From the NCBI GenBank assembly GCA_040394635.1, contig JBEBRW010000027.1, positions 3,932 to 67,931 of the forward strand: 64,000 nt of DNA. Reading direction: 5' to 3'. Position numbers and translations under genes: made by a program. Below are positions 34,435 to 42,736 of this stretch, one piece after another (position 1 is the first letter of the stretch; each line of letters opens with the position of its first letter). The DNA is from UBA5239 sp040394635 (GTDB lineage Bacteria > Verrucomicrobiota > Lentisphaeria > Victivallales > Victivallaceae). Under the pieces are notes generated by a model, which saw nothing but the letters and a program-made list of their open reading frames with translations, ran no database searches and was not told where the DNA came from.

Positions 34435-35271
34435 CTAACTGTCAACTATCCATTTAAACATGGTGACCGCTTCCCGGACCGGACGCACTTCATGCACCCG
34501 GATCACTTCCACCCCGGCCGCGGCCAGATACACCGAAACGCCGGCCGTGCCGAAAATCCGCGCCGCCGGTTCCTCGATACCCAACACTTGCCCGATAAAC
34601 TTCTTCCGGCACGGCCCCACCAGCAGCGGCCAGCCCAATTCCTTGAGTTCCTCTATACGCTGCAGCAATGACCGGTTTCCGGCCAGATCCTTGGAAAAGC
34701 CGATACCGGGGTCTAATAAAATATTCGCCCGATTCACGCCATTGTCAAGCGCGGTTTGGGTTCTCTGCCGCAAAAATTCGCAAACTTCCCGGACCACGTC
34801 GTCATAAACCAGATTTTCCGGCGACTGCATGTCGGCGGGCGTACCGCGCATGTGCATGATGACCAGCCCGGCGTCGAACTCCGCCGCCGTCGCGGCCATG
34901 GCGGGGTCCGCGAGGCCGCTGATGTCGTTGATGATGTCGGCTCCGGCCCGCAATGCGGCGCGGGCGGTGGCGCTGTGACGGGTGTCGATGCTGATGATGC
35001 ACTCCGGGGCGGCGGCGCGAAGCTTCTCCACCACCGGGATGATCCGGCGGATTTCCTCTTCGGGCGCGACCGGTTCACTGCCGGGACGGGTGGATTCGCC
35101 GCCGATGTCGATGATAGTCGCGCCCTCGCTCAGGAGCCGCAGGGCGTGCTCGACGGCTCTGGCGGGATCGAAAAAGGCTCCGCCGTCGCTGAACGAATCC
35201 GGCGTGACATTAACGATTCCCATAAACAAAGGCGCGCGGCCGAATTCAACAATCCGGCCGCGGCACTGCAT
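34435..35271 (-). CDS. folP: Dihydropteroate synthase
   Basis: DHPS joins dihydropterin pyrophosphate and para-aminobenzoate; it is the target of sulfonamides. The 278-residue TIM barrel begins MQCRGRIVEFGRAPLFMGIVNVTPDSFSDGG and shows DIGGESTRPGSEPV, ISIDTRHSATA, DPGIGFSKDLAGN and the ending RVHEVRPVREA. The ATG at 35271 is 7 bases after the gyrA stop, with AAGGA 10 bases before; the longer frame lies within gyrA. Its product pathway is shared with folK at 26383. Confidence 0.93.
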   Translation of the reverse strand: MQCRGRIVEFGRAPLFMGIVNVTPDSFSDGGAFFDPARAVEHALRLLSEGATIIDIGGESTRPGSEPVAPEEEIRRIIPVVEKLRAAAPECIISIDTRHSATARAALRAGADIINDISGLADPAMAATAAEFDAGLVIMHMRGTPADMQSPENLVYDDVVREVCEFLRQRTQTALDNGVNRANILLDPGIGFSKDLAGNRSLLQRIEELKELGWPLLVGPCRKKFIGQVLGIEEPAARIFGTAGVSVYLAAAGVEVIRVHEVRPVREAVTMFKWIVDS

Positions 35272-35278
35272 GGACAAC

Positions 35279-38002
35279 TTATTCCTTGCCTTCACCATCG
35301 AGGTCTTCCCCCGTGCTTTCAGCGGCGGCGTCCTCACCGGCGGTTTCGACCGCACCTTCGGCCACGGTTTCAACCACTTCTTCAGCGGTGACGTCGATGG
35401 CTTCGGCGTTTTCTTCGGTTTCCTCCGGCTCGTCGTCTTCGGTGATCTTCACCGCGCTGGTGATGCGATCGCCGTCGTACTTCATATTCATGACTTTGAC
35501 GCCGATGGAGGCGCGGCCGACCAGGCGGATCTCGTCGATCGGAATCTTGACGACCTGGCCGCGCTCGGTGATGAGCATGGCCTTTTCACCCGATTGGATC
35601 GGCAGTGCGGCAATCACCAGTTCGCCGGGGCGCAACTTGATATTGGTCACGCCCTTGGCTCCGCGGCGGGTCTTGCGGTAAGCGGCCACATAGCTGCGCT
35701 TGCCGATACCGCCGTCGGTAATGACCAGCAGTTCCGGGCCTTCGCTCGGCTCGATATCTTCGCCTTCGCCTTCGACTTCAATTTCTTCGTCGACTTCGAT
35801 CACGGTCACGGCGGCATCTTCACCTTCTTCGATCACGACCTCGGCGCTTTCTTCAAGTTTGGCGTCCGGGTTCATGCCCTTGATCACCACCATGCCGATC
35901 ACGTAGTCGTCTTTGATTTTGAAGCGGATCGCGGTCACGCCGCGGGCGCCTCGGCCCATCGGGCGCACTTCGCCCTGGTCGAAACGGCAGGCCATACCCT
36001 TGCCGGTACAAATCATGATTTCGTCGCCGGCTTCGCAGATGAAGGCGTCGATCAAATCGTCGTCGTCTTCAATATGCAGCGCGCGCAGACCCACGCGACG
36101 GAGGTTCTTGAAGGCGAAGAGCGAGGTTTTCTTGATGTAGCCGTTGCGGGTGGCCATCACGATATAGCGTTTTTCGTTGTCCAGTTCGCCTTCGCCGAGC
36201 GTGAGCATCGCGCGGATGCGGTCGCCGGCCTCGATCTTGATCATATTGACAACGGCCTTGCCCTTGGAGGTACGGGAGCCTTCCGGAATCTCGTAAACCT
36301 TGAGCCAGTACATGAAGCCCTTGTCGGTAAAGAAGAAGATCAAATCGTGGCTGTTCGCATAGAACAGGTGCTCCACAAAGTCGCCGTCCTTGGTTTCCAT
36401 GCCGCGGTTGCCCTTGCCGCCGCGGTGCTGAGTTTCAAACTCGCTCGAGGACATGCGCTTGATGTAACCGGTGTTGGAGACGGTGATCACGCAGTCCTGC
36501 TGCGGGATCAGGTCGGCGATATTCAAATCGGTATCATCGAAGGTAATTTCCGAGCGGCGCGGGGTATCGTGCTTGTCGCGGACTTCTTCGAGTTCCTTCT
36601 TGATCAGTTCGATACGCTTTTCGCGGCTGCCGAGCAGTTCGTTCAGGTAGTTGATGAGCTGCTTGACTTCGTCGTATTCCTTCTGCAGGTCGTCGATGGC
36701 CAGTCCGGTCAACTGATGCAGACGCATTTCCAGGATCGCATTCGTCTGAATCTTGGTGAGCTGGAAGCGGGCCATCAGCTGTTCGCCGGCCTCTTCCTTG
36801 GTGCGCGACTCGCGGATGGTCTTGACGACTTCGTCGATATTGGCCACGGCGATCAGCAAACCTTCGAGGATGTGGGCGCGGGCCTCGGCCTTGCGCAGCT
36901 CGAAGCGGGCGCGGCGGATCACCACTTCCATGCGGTGGTCGATGAACGCCTGCAGGATCTGCTGCAGATTCAGGATGCGCGGACGGTTATGGTCAACGAC
37001 CAGCATGGTCGAGCCGAAGGTCGTTTCGAGCCCGCCGATCGCGTAAAGCTGGTTCAATACCACCGAGCCCATGGCGCCGCGCTTGACGTCCACCACGATG
37101 CGGATGCCGGTACGGCGGCTGGATTCGTCGCGGATATTGCTGATATCCGGAATCTTCTTGTCGCGGACCAGGTCGGCGATGCGCTTGACCATGTTTTCCT
37201 TGTTGACCGCGTACGGAATTTCGGAGATGATGATCTGTTCACGGTTGTCTTTTTCCACGATGGTAGCGCGGGAACGGATACGGATGGAGCCCTTGCCGGT
37301 ATGATAGAGGCGGCGGATTTCATTTTTGCCGCGGATGATCGCGCCGGTCGGGAAGTCCGGTCCGGGCAGATGATGCATCAGTTCGTCGATGGAGGCCGTG
37401 GGCTTATCCAGCAAACAGATCGTGGCGTTGATGACTTCGCCCAGGCGGTGCGGCGGGATATTGGTCGCCATACCCACCCCGATACCGGTATTGCCGTTCA
37501 CCAGCAAATGCGGGAACATGGCGGGGAGCACGGCGGGCTCGACTTCGGATTCGTCGAAAGTGGGGGTCATGTCCACGGTGTCTTTGTCGATATCGCGCAG
37601 CAATTCTTCGGCCAGGCGCTCCATGCGGCACTCGGTATAGCGGTAAGCCGCCGCCGGGTCGCCGTCGATACTACCGAAGTTCCCCTGACCGTCGATCAGC
37701 GGGGCGCGCATGGCGAAATCCTGCGCCAGACGCACCATGGCGTCGTAAACGGAGCTGTCGCCGTGCGGATGGTACTTACCGATCACGTCCCCGACGACCT
37801 TGGCGCTCTTGGTGTAAGCATGGGATTTGGTCAGCCCCTGCTGGCGCATGGCAAACAGAATACGGCGAGTCACCGGTTTCAAACCGTCACGCACGTCCGG
37901 AATCGCACGTCCCACGTTCACACTCAATGAATACTGCAGATACGCAGTATGCATGATATCTTCTATCTTGATGGGAAAATCTTTGCGTTCTAGTTCACTC
38001 AT
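35279..38002 (-). CDS. gyrA: DNA gyrase subunit A
   Basis: Type II topoisomerase breaking-rejoining subunit, 907 residues from MSELERKDFPIKIEDIM. The quinolone region reads HPHGDSSVYDAM, keeping the serine and aspartate of sensitive enzymes. The catalytic tyrosine is in AYRYTECRM. The C-terminal beta-pinwheel contains a GyrA-box-like QHRGGKGN motif near residue 545, supporting gyrase over topoisomerase IV. Two acidic insertions (EESAEVVIEEGEDAAVTVIEVDEEIEVEGEGED and the glutamate/alanine-rich tail) are longer than in E. coli. GAGAG lies before the ATG. gyrB is not in the window. Confidence 0.93.
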   Translation of the reverse strand: MSELERKDFPIKIEDIMHTAYLQYSLSVNVGRAIPDVRDGLKPVTRRILFAMRQQGLTKSHAYTKSAKVVGDVIGKYHPHGDSSVYDAMVRLAQDFAMRAPLIDGQGNFGSIDGDPAAAYRYTECRMERLAEELLRDIDKDTVDMTPTFDESEVEPAVLPAMFPHLLVNGNTGIGVGMATNIPPHRLGEVINATICLLDKPTASIDELMHHLPGPDFPTGAIIRGKNEIRRLYHTGKGSIRIRSRATIVEKDNREQIIISEIPYAVNKENMVKRIADLVRDKKIPDISNIRDESSRRTGIRIVVDVKRGAMGSVVLNQLYAIGGLETTFGSTMLVVDHNRPRILNLQQILQAFIDHRMEVVIRRARFELRKAEARAHILEGLLIAVANIDEVVKTIRESRTKEEAGEQLMARFQLTKIQTNAILEMRLHQLTGLAIDDLQKEYDEVKQLINYLNELLGSREKRIELIKKELEEVRDKHDTPRRSEITFDDTDLNIADLIPQQDCVITVSNTGYIKRMSSSEFETQHRGGKGNRGMETKDGDFVEHLFYANSHDLIFFFTDKGFMYWLKVYEIPEGSRTSKGKAVVNMIKIEAGDRIRAMLTLGEGELDNEKRYIVMATRNGYIKKTSLFAFKNLRRVGLRALHIEDDDDLIDAFICEAGDEIMICTGKGMACRFDQGEVRPMGRGARGVTAIRFKIKDDYVIGMVVIKGMNPDAKLEESAEVVIEEGEDAAVTVIEVDEEIEVEGEGEDIEPSEGPELLVITDGGIGKRSYVAAYRKTRRGAKGVTNIKLRPGELVIAALPIQSGEKAMLITERGQVVKIPIDEIRLVGRASIGVKVMNMKYDGDRITSAVKITEDDEPEETEENAEAIDVTAEEVVETVAEGAVETAGEDAAAESTGEDLDGEGKE

Positions 38003-38205
38003 ATTTTCTCTCTGAATTTTATTAATATTTTTCTGCAATTGAATAACATACACCAAAACGGACTTTTAACAAGTTAAATAGCGAGTTTTTTGCCGCTTAT
38101 TTTCCCTGAAAATGCAAAACAGGGTCTCGACCATCCTATTTTACATTATTTTTTTGTAAAGTACGGATTTGTCGTCTATATTAACGCCGGAAAAGGAACC
38201 AGACG

Positions 38206-40410
38206 ATGCGATTTCAATGCACATTCTGTTTGTCGCTGATCGACACGAATCAGGATTTCGGGACACAGCTGAACTGCCCCAGCTGCAAACGGAAGTGTTT
38301 TGTGCCGCGCTCGCGCTTTTCCGAAAACCGGGTCATCGGCGACTTCGTCATCCGCGAGAAAATCGGCGGCGGCTCGGCCGGCAAGGTCTACAAGGCCACC
38401 CAGCTCTCCCTCGGCCGTACCGTGGCGCTGAAAATCCTGATTCCCGACAACGACAATCCGAAGAATTACGAAGACTTCATGCACGAGGCCCGCGCCGCCG
38501 CCAAGCTCAACCACGTGAACCTGATCCAGGCCCTGGCCCTGGGCGAGGAAGACGGCATTTACTACATGGCCATGAACCTCGTGGACGGCGAAACCCTCAA
38601 GGCCCGGCTGCTGCGCGCAGGCCGCCTCGAAGTCGACGAGGCGCTCCATATCGCCCAGCAAGTCGCCGAGGCACTCTGGTACGCCTGGGAAAACGCCCAC
38701 ATGGTCCACCGCGACGTCAAGCCCGAAAACATCATGATCACCAACGACGGCATCGTCAAACTCACCGACATGGGCCTCGCGGTGATCCTCTCCGAATTCC
38801 GCGAAAATTCCGATATCTGCGGCAGCCCCTCCTATATGAGCCCCGAGCAGCTCGCCGGCGGCAGCCCCGATACCCGCAGCGATATTTACAGCCTCGGCAT
38901 TACCCTGTACGAAATGCTCGCCGGTGAACTGCCGTTCAAGGCCACCACCTTCGAAGAAGTCGCCGCCCAGCACTTCACCGAAGACGCCGTGCCGCTCAGG
39001 CGCCTCGACCACAATATCCCCATCAAGGTGTCGAACCTCGTCCGCCAGATGATCGAAAAACTGCCCGAGGACCGCTTCGACGACATGAACGAACTGCTGG
39101 ACGAAATCTGGCAGGTCCGCCAGGCCACCGCGCCGGACAGCGCCATGATCCCGGACGTCCACACCATTTCCATCAACCGCCTCAACTACGAGCTGCAGCG
39201 CCAGGCAGTCAAAGTCGAAGCCGAAACCGCCGCCGAGGTTCCCCCGGTAAAGAAACGCGACAGCTTCGTGCCGTTCATCATCATTTCGGTCATTCTTTTT
39301 CTGCTGATGGTCGCCAGTTACGGCTATCAATACTACCTGAGCAGGGCCTCGGAGGTCAAAAATACCTCGCTGCTGCCACTGAAGGAGCGCGTGGACCTTT
39401 TTGAGAAAAGCGTCCAGTCCGGAGAACAAAGCGCCGGCGTCCTGGAGGCCGAAGGCGACAGTATTCTGAGCAATTTCCCCAAGCGCCGTGACGAGGCCAC
39501 CGAAGAGCTTTTCTGGAAAGTCAGATTCTATCTCTCCGACCTGAAGGAGCGCTCCGCCTCCGCCAAACTCAAGGACCGCGAAGGCGACGTGAAGGACCTG
39601 AAAAACCGTCTCGATGGCGAGCAGCAGTGGCACGTAACCCTGAACGATGAAATCCTGCAACTCAAAAAAACCAACGACCTGATGCAGAACAAGATGAAAA
39701 CCGACGAAAAAGCCGCTCAGGATCAACTCAAAAAGCTGCAGGCCGAACTCGATAATCTCAAGCGTTCCGCCCAGGCCGTAAATACCTCGCAGGAACACTT
39801 CTGGAAAAACCAATTTCTGGTGGGCCTCTATTCTGCCATACGCTCCCGCGACTATTCACGCGCCCGGGCTTTCGTCCAGTACCAGTCCGCCACCCGCTCG
39901 AAATCCCACGAAGCATGGCTCAAATCATATCAGGATCTGTTGGGACAGCTGGAAGAGCTCGACACCCTGTTTTACAGCAAAACATCCCGGTTGACCAAAG
40001 CCAAAATGCCCAACGAGGGTCAGGTGGTCATGATCGATTCCGGAGCGATTTTCTATCAATCCGGCAGCGCGGTGCGCTCGCGCCCCTGGTATGAATTCGA
40101 CATCGCCACGCTTCAGTCGCTGGTCAGTCAGGCCGGCAGCCCCCTGAGCAACGATCCCGGCCAATTCGAGGCCCTCCTGGCCGTCTACGGCGGCAATATG
40201 GCTTATCCCGCACTGAACAAAGCCTCCGAGTCGATCAAGGAAATCCGTCAGGCCGTCCTGGAAGCCTCCATCGAAAGTATCCAGGTCACGGCGTATCATA
40301 ACCGCACCCAGGCCGCCGCCGAAGCCGCCGCCCTCCTCGAACGCTTCCGCCACGACCCCGACCTGGCCAAAGAAATCACCAATTCACTGAAAAGCCTCCT
40401 CGGCCAATAA
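38206..40410 (+). CDS. Membrane-anchored Hanks-type Ser/Thr kinase with N-terminal zinc ribbon
   Basis: Protein of 734 residues. Residues 5-27 form a CxxC-x15-CxxC zinc ribbon (CTFC, CPSC). The kinase domain follows: glycine loop IGGGSAGKVYKA, VALKIL lysine, catalytic HRDVKPENIMI near residue 169, TDMG in place of the usual DFG, and GSPSYMSPEQ activation segment. A membrane helix lies at about 352-372 (FVPFIIISVILFLLMVASYGY). Beyond it is a long coiled coil (residues 440-530) and a helical C-terminal domain that would be outside the cytoplasm. DFG to DMG still keeps the metal-binding aspartate, so activity is expected. It stands alone; targets are unknown. Confidence 0.88.
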   Translation: MRFQCTFCLSLIDTNQDFGTQLNCPSCKRKCFVPRSRFSENRVIGDFVIREKIGGGSAGKVYKATQLSLGRTVALKILIPDNDNPKNYEDFMHEARAAAKLNHVNLIQALALGEEDGIYYMAMNLVDGETLKARLLRAGRLEVDEALHIAQQVAEALWYAWENAHMVHRDVKPENIMITNDGIVKLTDMGLAVILSEFRENSDICGSPSYMSPEQLAGGSPDTRSDIYSLGITLYEMLAGELPFKATTFEEVAAQHFTEDAVPLRRLDHNIPIKVSNLVRQMIEKLPEDRFDDMNELLDEIWQVRQATAPDSAMIPDVHTISINRLNYELQRQAVKVEAETAAEVPPVKKRDSFVPFIIISVILFLLMVASYGYQYYLSRASEVKNTSLLPLKERVDLFEKSVQSGEQSAGVLEAEGDSILSNFPKRRDEATEELFWKVRFYLSDLKERSASAKLKDREGDVKDLKNRLDGEQQWHVTLNDEILQLKKTNDLMQNKMKTDEKAAQDQLKKLQAELDNLKRSAQAVNTSQEHFWKNQFLVGLYSAIRSRDYSRARAFVQYQSATRSKSHEAWLKSYQDLLGQLEELDTLFYSKTSRLTKAKMPNEGQVVMIDSGAIFYQSGSAVRSRPWYEFDIATLQSLVSQAGSPLSNDPGQFEALLAVYGGNMAYPALNKASESIKEIRQAVLEASIESIQVTAYHNRTQAAAEAAALLERFRHDPDLAKEITNSLKSLLGQ

Positions 40411-40695
40411 TACGAGAGGCTCACGCCGCCTCTCGCGCTCTCCGCGGCAGGCCGCACGGCCTGCACCTGACGGATGCTCCGCATCCTGACTGTATTATAC
40501 GCCTTCGCATTCAGGGTTCCCACCCTGAAAACCCGCCGAAAACCTAAGACTTATCGCAAAATCTCCGGCAGTGTCCAGAGGCGGCAGCCTTCTGGCGCGA
40601 GTCGGAAACTCGCGGATCTCCTCTTCAAAAAGTACTAAGGTGCAGGTCATGTGACCTGCCGCGGAGAGCGCGAGAGGCGGCGTCAGCCTCTCGTA
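40411..40695. repeat. 285-bp multi-hairpin element with 41-bp inverted ends
   Basis: The element starts directly after the kinase stop codon. Its arms 40411-40451 and 40655-40695 are complementary with one mismatch. Inside are at least five small perfect hairpins: GCAGGCC-GCAC-GGCCTGC (40447-40464), GGATGC-TCC-GCATCC (40472), TTCAGGGT-TCCC-ACCCTGAA (40510), CGCGAGT-CGGAA-ACTCGCG (40596) and CAGGTCA-TG-TGACCTG (40643). It has no coding potential. Short related units occur at 50778, 54474, 55640, 62875 and 63671. The rest of the gap to 40891 is AT-rich with nothing recognisable. Confidence 0.85.
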
Positions 40696-40891
40696 TAAGC
40701 TCAAAATCGTCAATTCTGTTTGCCTATTTCTGCTTATCGGAAAAAATAAGAATTTGATAAACCATGAATTACCGTATATAGCGATAAAAGAAAAACGGTT
40801 TAATTCGAAAGGAGCCTGATCAAATAATTACAGTCCAGGTTCAAAATTCACCCCGTTCAGCTCGTTCGAGTTGGCGGGGCGGATCGCTTTC

Positions 40892-41914
40892 CTAATCGTT
40901 ATTTTGATGCTGGCGGTGGAGCAATTCCGCACGGCTGGATATTTCGCTGCGCAGAGCATGGGGTTCCAATAATTCGAGATGGCCGCCGTTCTGCATGATG
41001 AACCAGATCAATTCTGGTTTGGCGGCGCGGTCGAAGTAAAAATAATACTCGCCATTCGGTTGTCTCTCCATGCGTTGTCCGGGAAACCAGCTTTTTCCCG
41101 CGAGCCAGCCGGCAGTACGTTTATCGCATTTGATGATGATGTTTTCAACCTCTTCGTAACCGAATATGTTGTATTGGGATTTCAAGCCGTCAAGCAGATC
41201 ACGGGAACGAATGAAGTATTGATCGAGCGGAGTAGCCTCTTGAATCAGGTGTAGGGGCAAATTGCGGACTTCAGCGGTGGTATGATTGATTATTTTCGCA
41301 TACCATATTCCTTCGTAAATAAAAAACGCGTGTACTTCGATCGTTATTTCGCGCAGACGTGAATCGCAGCCGGCACAAACTTCAGGATTACGATGGTCGT
41401 CAAACTTCACCAGAAGCCGGCGCCGGCGCTCCCAGGCGGCAATCAATATTTGAAAGATTTCTGGCTTGACTTCACTTTTCAAGGGATGAACAACCCCCAC
41501 CGCTTCAAAAAGATCCAATGAGTGTTCGCCTTCGTCTAAAAAACTGTAAATATTTTCGCCGATCCGCTTGAGATCTTCGCGATACAGCTCCGGGATAACA
41601 CCTCCGGCCAATTGCGCCATCATCAGCAACACGAAAATATCGCGGGCGGTTCGGTGGAGATACGGCAATTCCCAATCGTCTTCCAGGTAATATCCGCGAA
41701 ACGCGGCATGGTACTTGAGCGGAGCGCCCAGGTCATCCTTGATAAATTTCATATCGCGCTTGATGGTTTTTTCCGATACGGAACAATCAATATTATGATC
41801 AATATCATATTTGCGGAAATACACCGCCAAACTATGCGCGTTGGGATAACGCCTAGCTTTCAATTCCGCGATAATATAAGTTATCCGTTGAATCCGCTTG
41901 ACATATTGTTTCAT
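40892..41914 (-). CDS. HTH-WYL domain transcriptional regulator
   Basis: Protein of 340 residues. The N-terminal part is a winged helix (RIQRITYIIAELKARRYPNAHSLAVYF, SEKTIKRDMKFIKDDLGAPLKYHAAFRGYYLED), the DeoR-like layout. The C-terminal half is a WYL ligand-binding domain, though the signature appears as GIWYAKIIN rather than a plain WYL. It ends in a WCX-like extension. WYL proteins often control defence and stress loci and may sense nucleic acid. It is divergent from the M48/AAA+ gene row and has its own promoter and GGAGG site, with a GGGACA palindrome in the shared region, so control of that row is likely (inference). Confidence 0.85.
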   Translation of the reverse strand: MKQYVKRIQRITYIIAELKARRYPNAHSLAVYFRKYDIDHNIDCSVSEKTIKRDMKFIKDDLGAPLKYHAAFRGYYLEDDWELPYLHRTARDIFVLLMMAQLAGGVIPELYREDLKRIGENIYSFLDEGEHSLDLFEAVGVVHPLKSEVKPEIFQILIAAWERRRRLLVKFDDHRNPEVCAGCDSRLREITIEVHAFFIYEGIWYAKIINHTTAEVRNLPLHLIQEATPLDQYFIRSRDLLDGLKSQYNIFGYEEVENIIIKCDKRTAGWLAGKSWFPGQRMERQPNGEYYFYFDRAAKPELIWFIMQNGGHLELLEPHALRSEISSRAELLHRQHQNND

Positions 41915-41931
41915 TGGTTGGCCTCCAAAGT

Positions 41932-41960
41932 ATTATATCATATCCAACACGATCCGGCAA
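41932..41960 (-). promoter_or_regulatory. Promoter of the WYL regulator gene
   Basis: Minus-strand TTGCCG (41960-41955), 17 bases, TATAAT (41937-41932), then GGAGG 8 bases before the ATG. A good match with a slightly weak -35. Confidence 0.65.
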
Positions 41961-42009
41961 GATACTGGTCTGAAATATTCACGCAAAATTTTCATCATTC
42001 TTTACTGGC

Positions 42010-42028
42010 AGGGACACTTTTTGTCCCT
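42010..42028. promoter_or_regulatory. 19-bp palindrome AGGGACA-N5-TGTCCCT, possible WYL operator
   Basis: Perfect 7-bp arms around CTTTT, upstream of both the WYL promoter and the divergent leader RNA promoter. Position and symmetry suggest a regulator-binding site; the link to the WYL protein is inference. Confidence 0.45.
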
Positions 42029-42217
42029 CCGGTATGGTTATATTATCCGCAGCACTTATCCTATTTTTATTTCCGGTCGACATTGAAGAATCAAAAAAGA
42101 GGAAAACTATATTGAAAAGTTATTTTTGGCTTATTTATTCTGGTAATTTGTGACATGGCATTCGCCGCATTTTTCTTAGATTACCGATATCCCTGGCAAA
42201 AAGCATTAGAAAAAGAC

Positions 42218-42245
42218 TTGCGAAAAATTATTCTTGTGATATTTT
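42218..42245 (+). promoter_or_regulatory. Possible promoter of the structured leader
   Basis: TTGCGA (42218-42223), 16 bases, TATTTT (42240-42245). Moderate match; it is placed so that transcription would begin just before the structured segment at about 42252. Confidence 0.4.
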
Positions 42246-42251
42246 AAACGT

Positions 42252-42396
42252 AAGTCGGCTGGCTTTCACTGGAAAACGCCAAATCTTCTGAGCAAGGCAG
42301 CCTGAATAATGTGCATGTGGGCGCATTCCGTCCGCATGTCTTGTCGGGTATTGGCGTACCTCCAGTGAAATGCGGCAGAATGCCGCCCTTTTTTTT
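42252..42396 (+). ncRNA. Candidate structured leader RNA ending in an intrinsic terminator
   Basis: The transcript would fold with a perfect long-range stem TTTCACTGGA (42264-42273) / TCCAGTGAAA (42361-42370). Stacked on it is ACGCCAA / TTGGCGT (42277-42283 / 42351-42357), and an inner hairpin around 42316-42338 pairs with G-U wobbles. Directly after comes GCGGCA-GAA-TGCCGC plus eight T. The first reading frame with a good ribosome site starts about 50 bases later, so this could be a riboswitch or attenuator for the downstream operon, or an independent small RNA. I do not recognise the class. Confidence 0.5.
42372..42396 (+). terminator. Intrinsic terminator ahead of the M48/AAA+ gene row
   Basis: Stem GCGGCA (42372-42377), loop GAA, TGCCGC (42381-42386), CC, then T8. 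It lies between the candidate leader structure and the first gene of the row. Confidence 0.8.
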
Positions 42397-42447
42397 GTGC
42401 CTGGAAAATAGAAAACATCAAAAAATTTCACGGATTCAGGAGGAATT

Positions 42448-42591
42448 ATGGAAACGGAAGATACTAAAGACAATATTAAAGCTCTGAGCTTACTGGAACA
42501 CATCCGGCTGTATTTAACCGCCATTTTGCCACCGTCAGTGATGACATGGTTCAACTGGATGGGTTCCGTCCGGTTATCTGTCACAAGATGA
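42448..42591 (+). CDS. Small protein of 47 residues, unknown
   Basis: Short frame METEDTKDNIKALSLLEHIRL... with AGGAGG placed 4 bases before the ATG, the best ribosome site at the front of the row. An acidic N-terminus is followed by an amphipathic or hydrophobic middle (LTAILPPSVMTWFNWMG) that may touch membrane. It could be the start of a decayed gene, since no continuation is seen in the next 150 bases, or a leader peptide linked to the terminator upstream. No family recognised. Confidence 0.4.
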   Translation: METEDTKDNIKALSLLEHIRLYLTAILPPSVMTWFNWMGSVRLSVTR

Positions 42592-42736
42592 CATTATTCC
42601 CAAACAGCAAAGCCTGCTGGCAGTACGGACGGATACTTGACTATTTCCCAGCCTGCAGGCAATCATGACTGTGGAGAAACTGAATTCTGCTGAACAATTC
42701 AACAATACCAAAAATCACAAAGGAGTTGATGATCAT

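Noticed and set aside
34982..37930. 982-residue open frame opposite gyrA
   Set aside because: Antisense shadow of gyrA and folP; repetitive hydrophobic/acidic composition with no domain.
40411..40695. Insertion sequence with terminal inverted repeats
   Set aside because: Only 285 bp, no transposase frame, and the interior is made of hairpins; better described as a palindromic repeat element.
42252..42396. Structured RNA as SRP RNA, 6S RNA or cobalamin riboswitch
   Set aside because: A GCAAGGCAGCC stretch first suggested SRP RNA, but the conserved tip sequence is absent. The 6S central bubble and B12-box patterns are also not found.
42228..42584. 118-residue minus-strand frame over the leader RNA
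   Set aside because: It runs antisense through the hairpins and the T-run terminator and has no ribosome site or domain.
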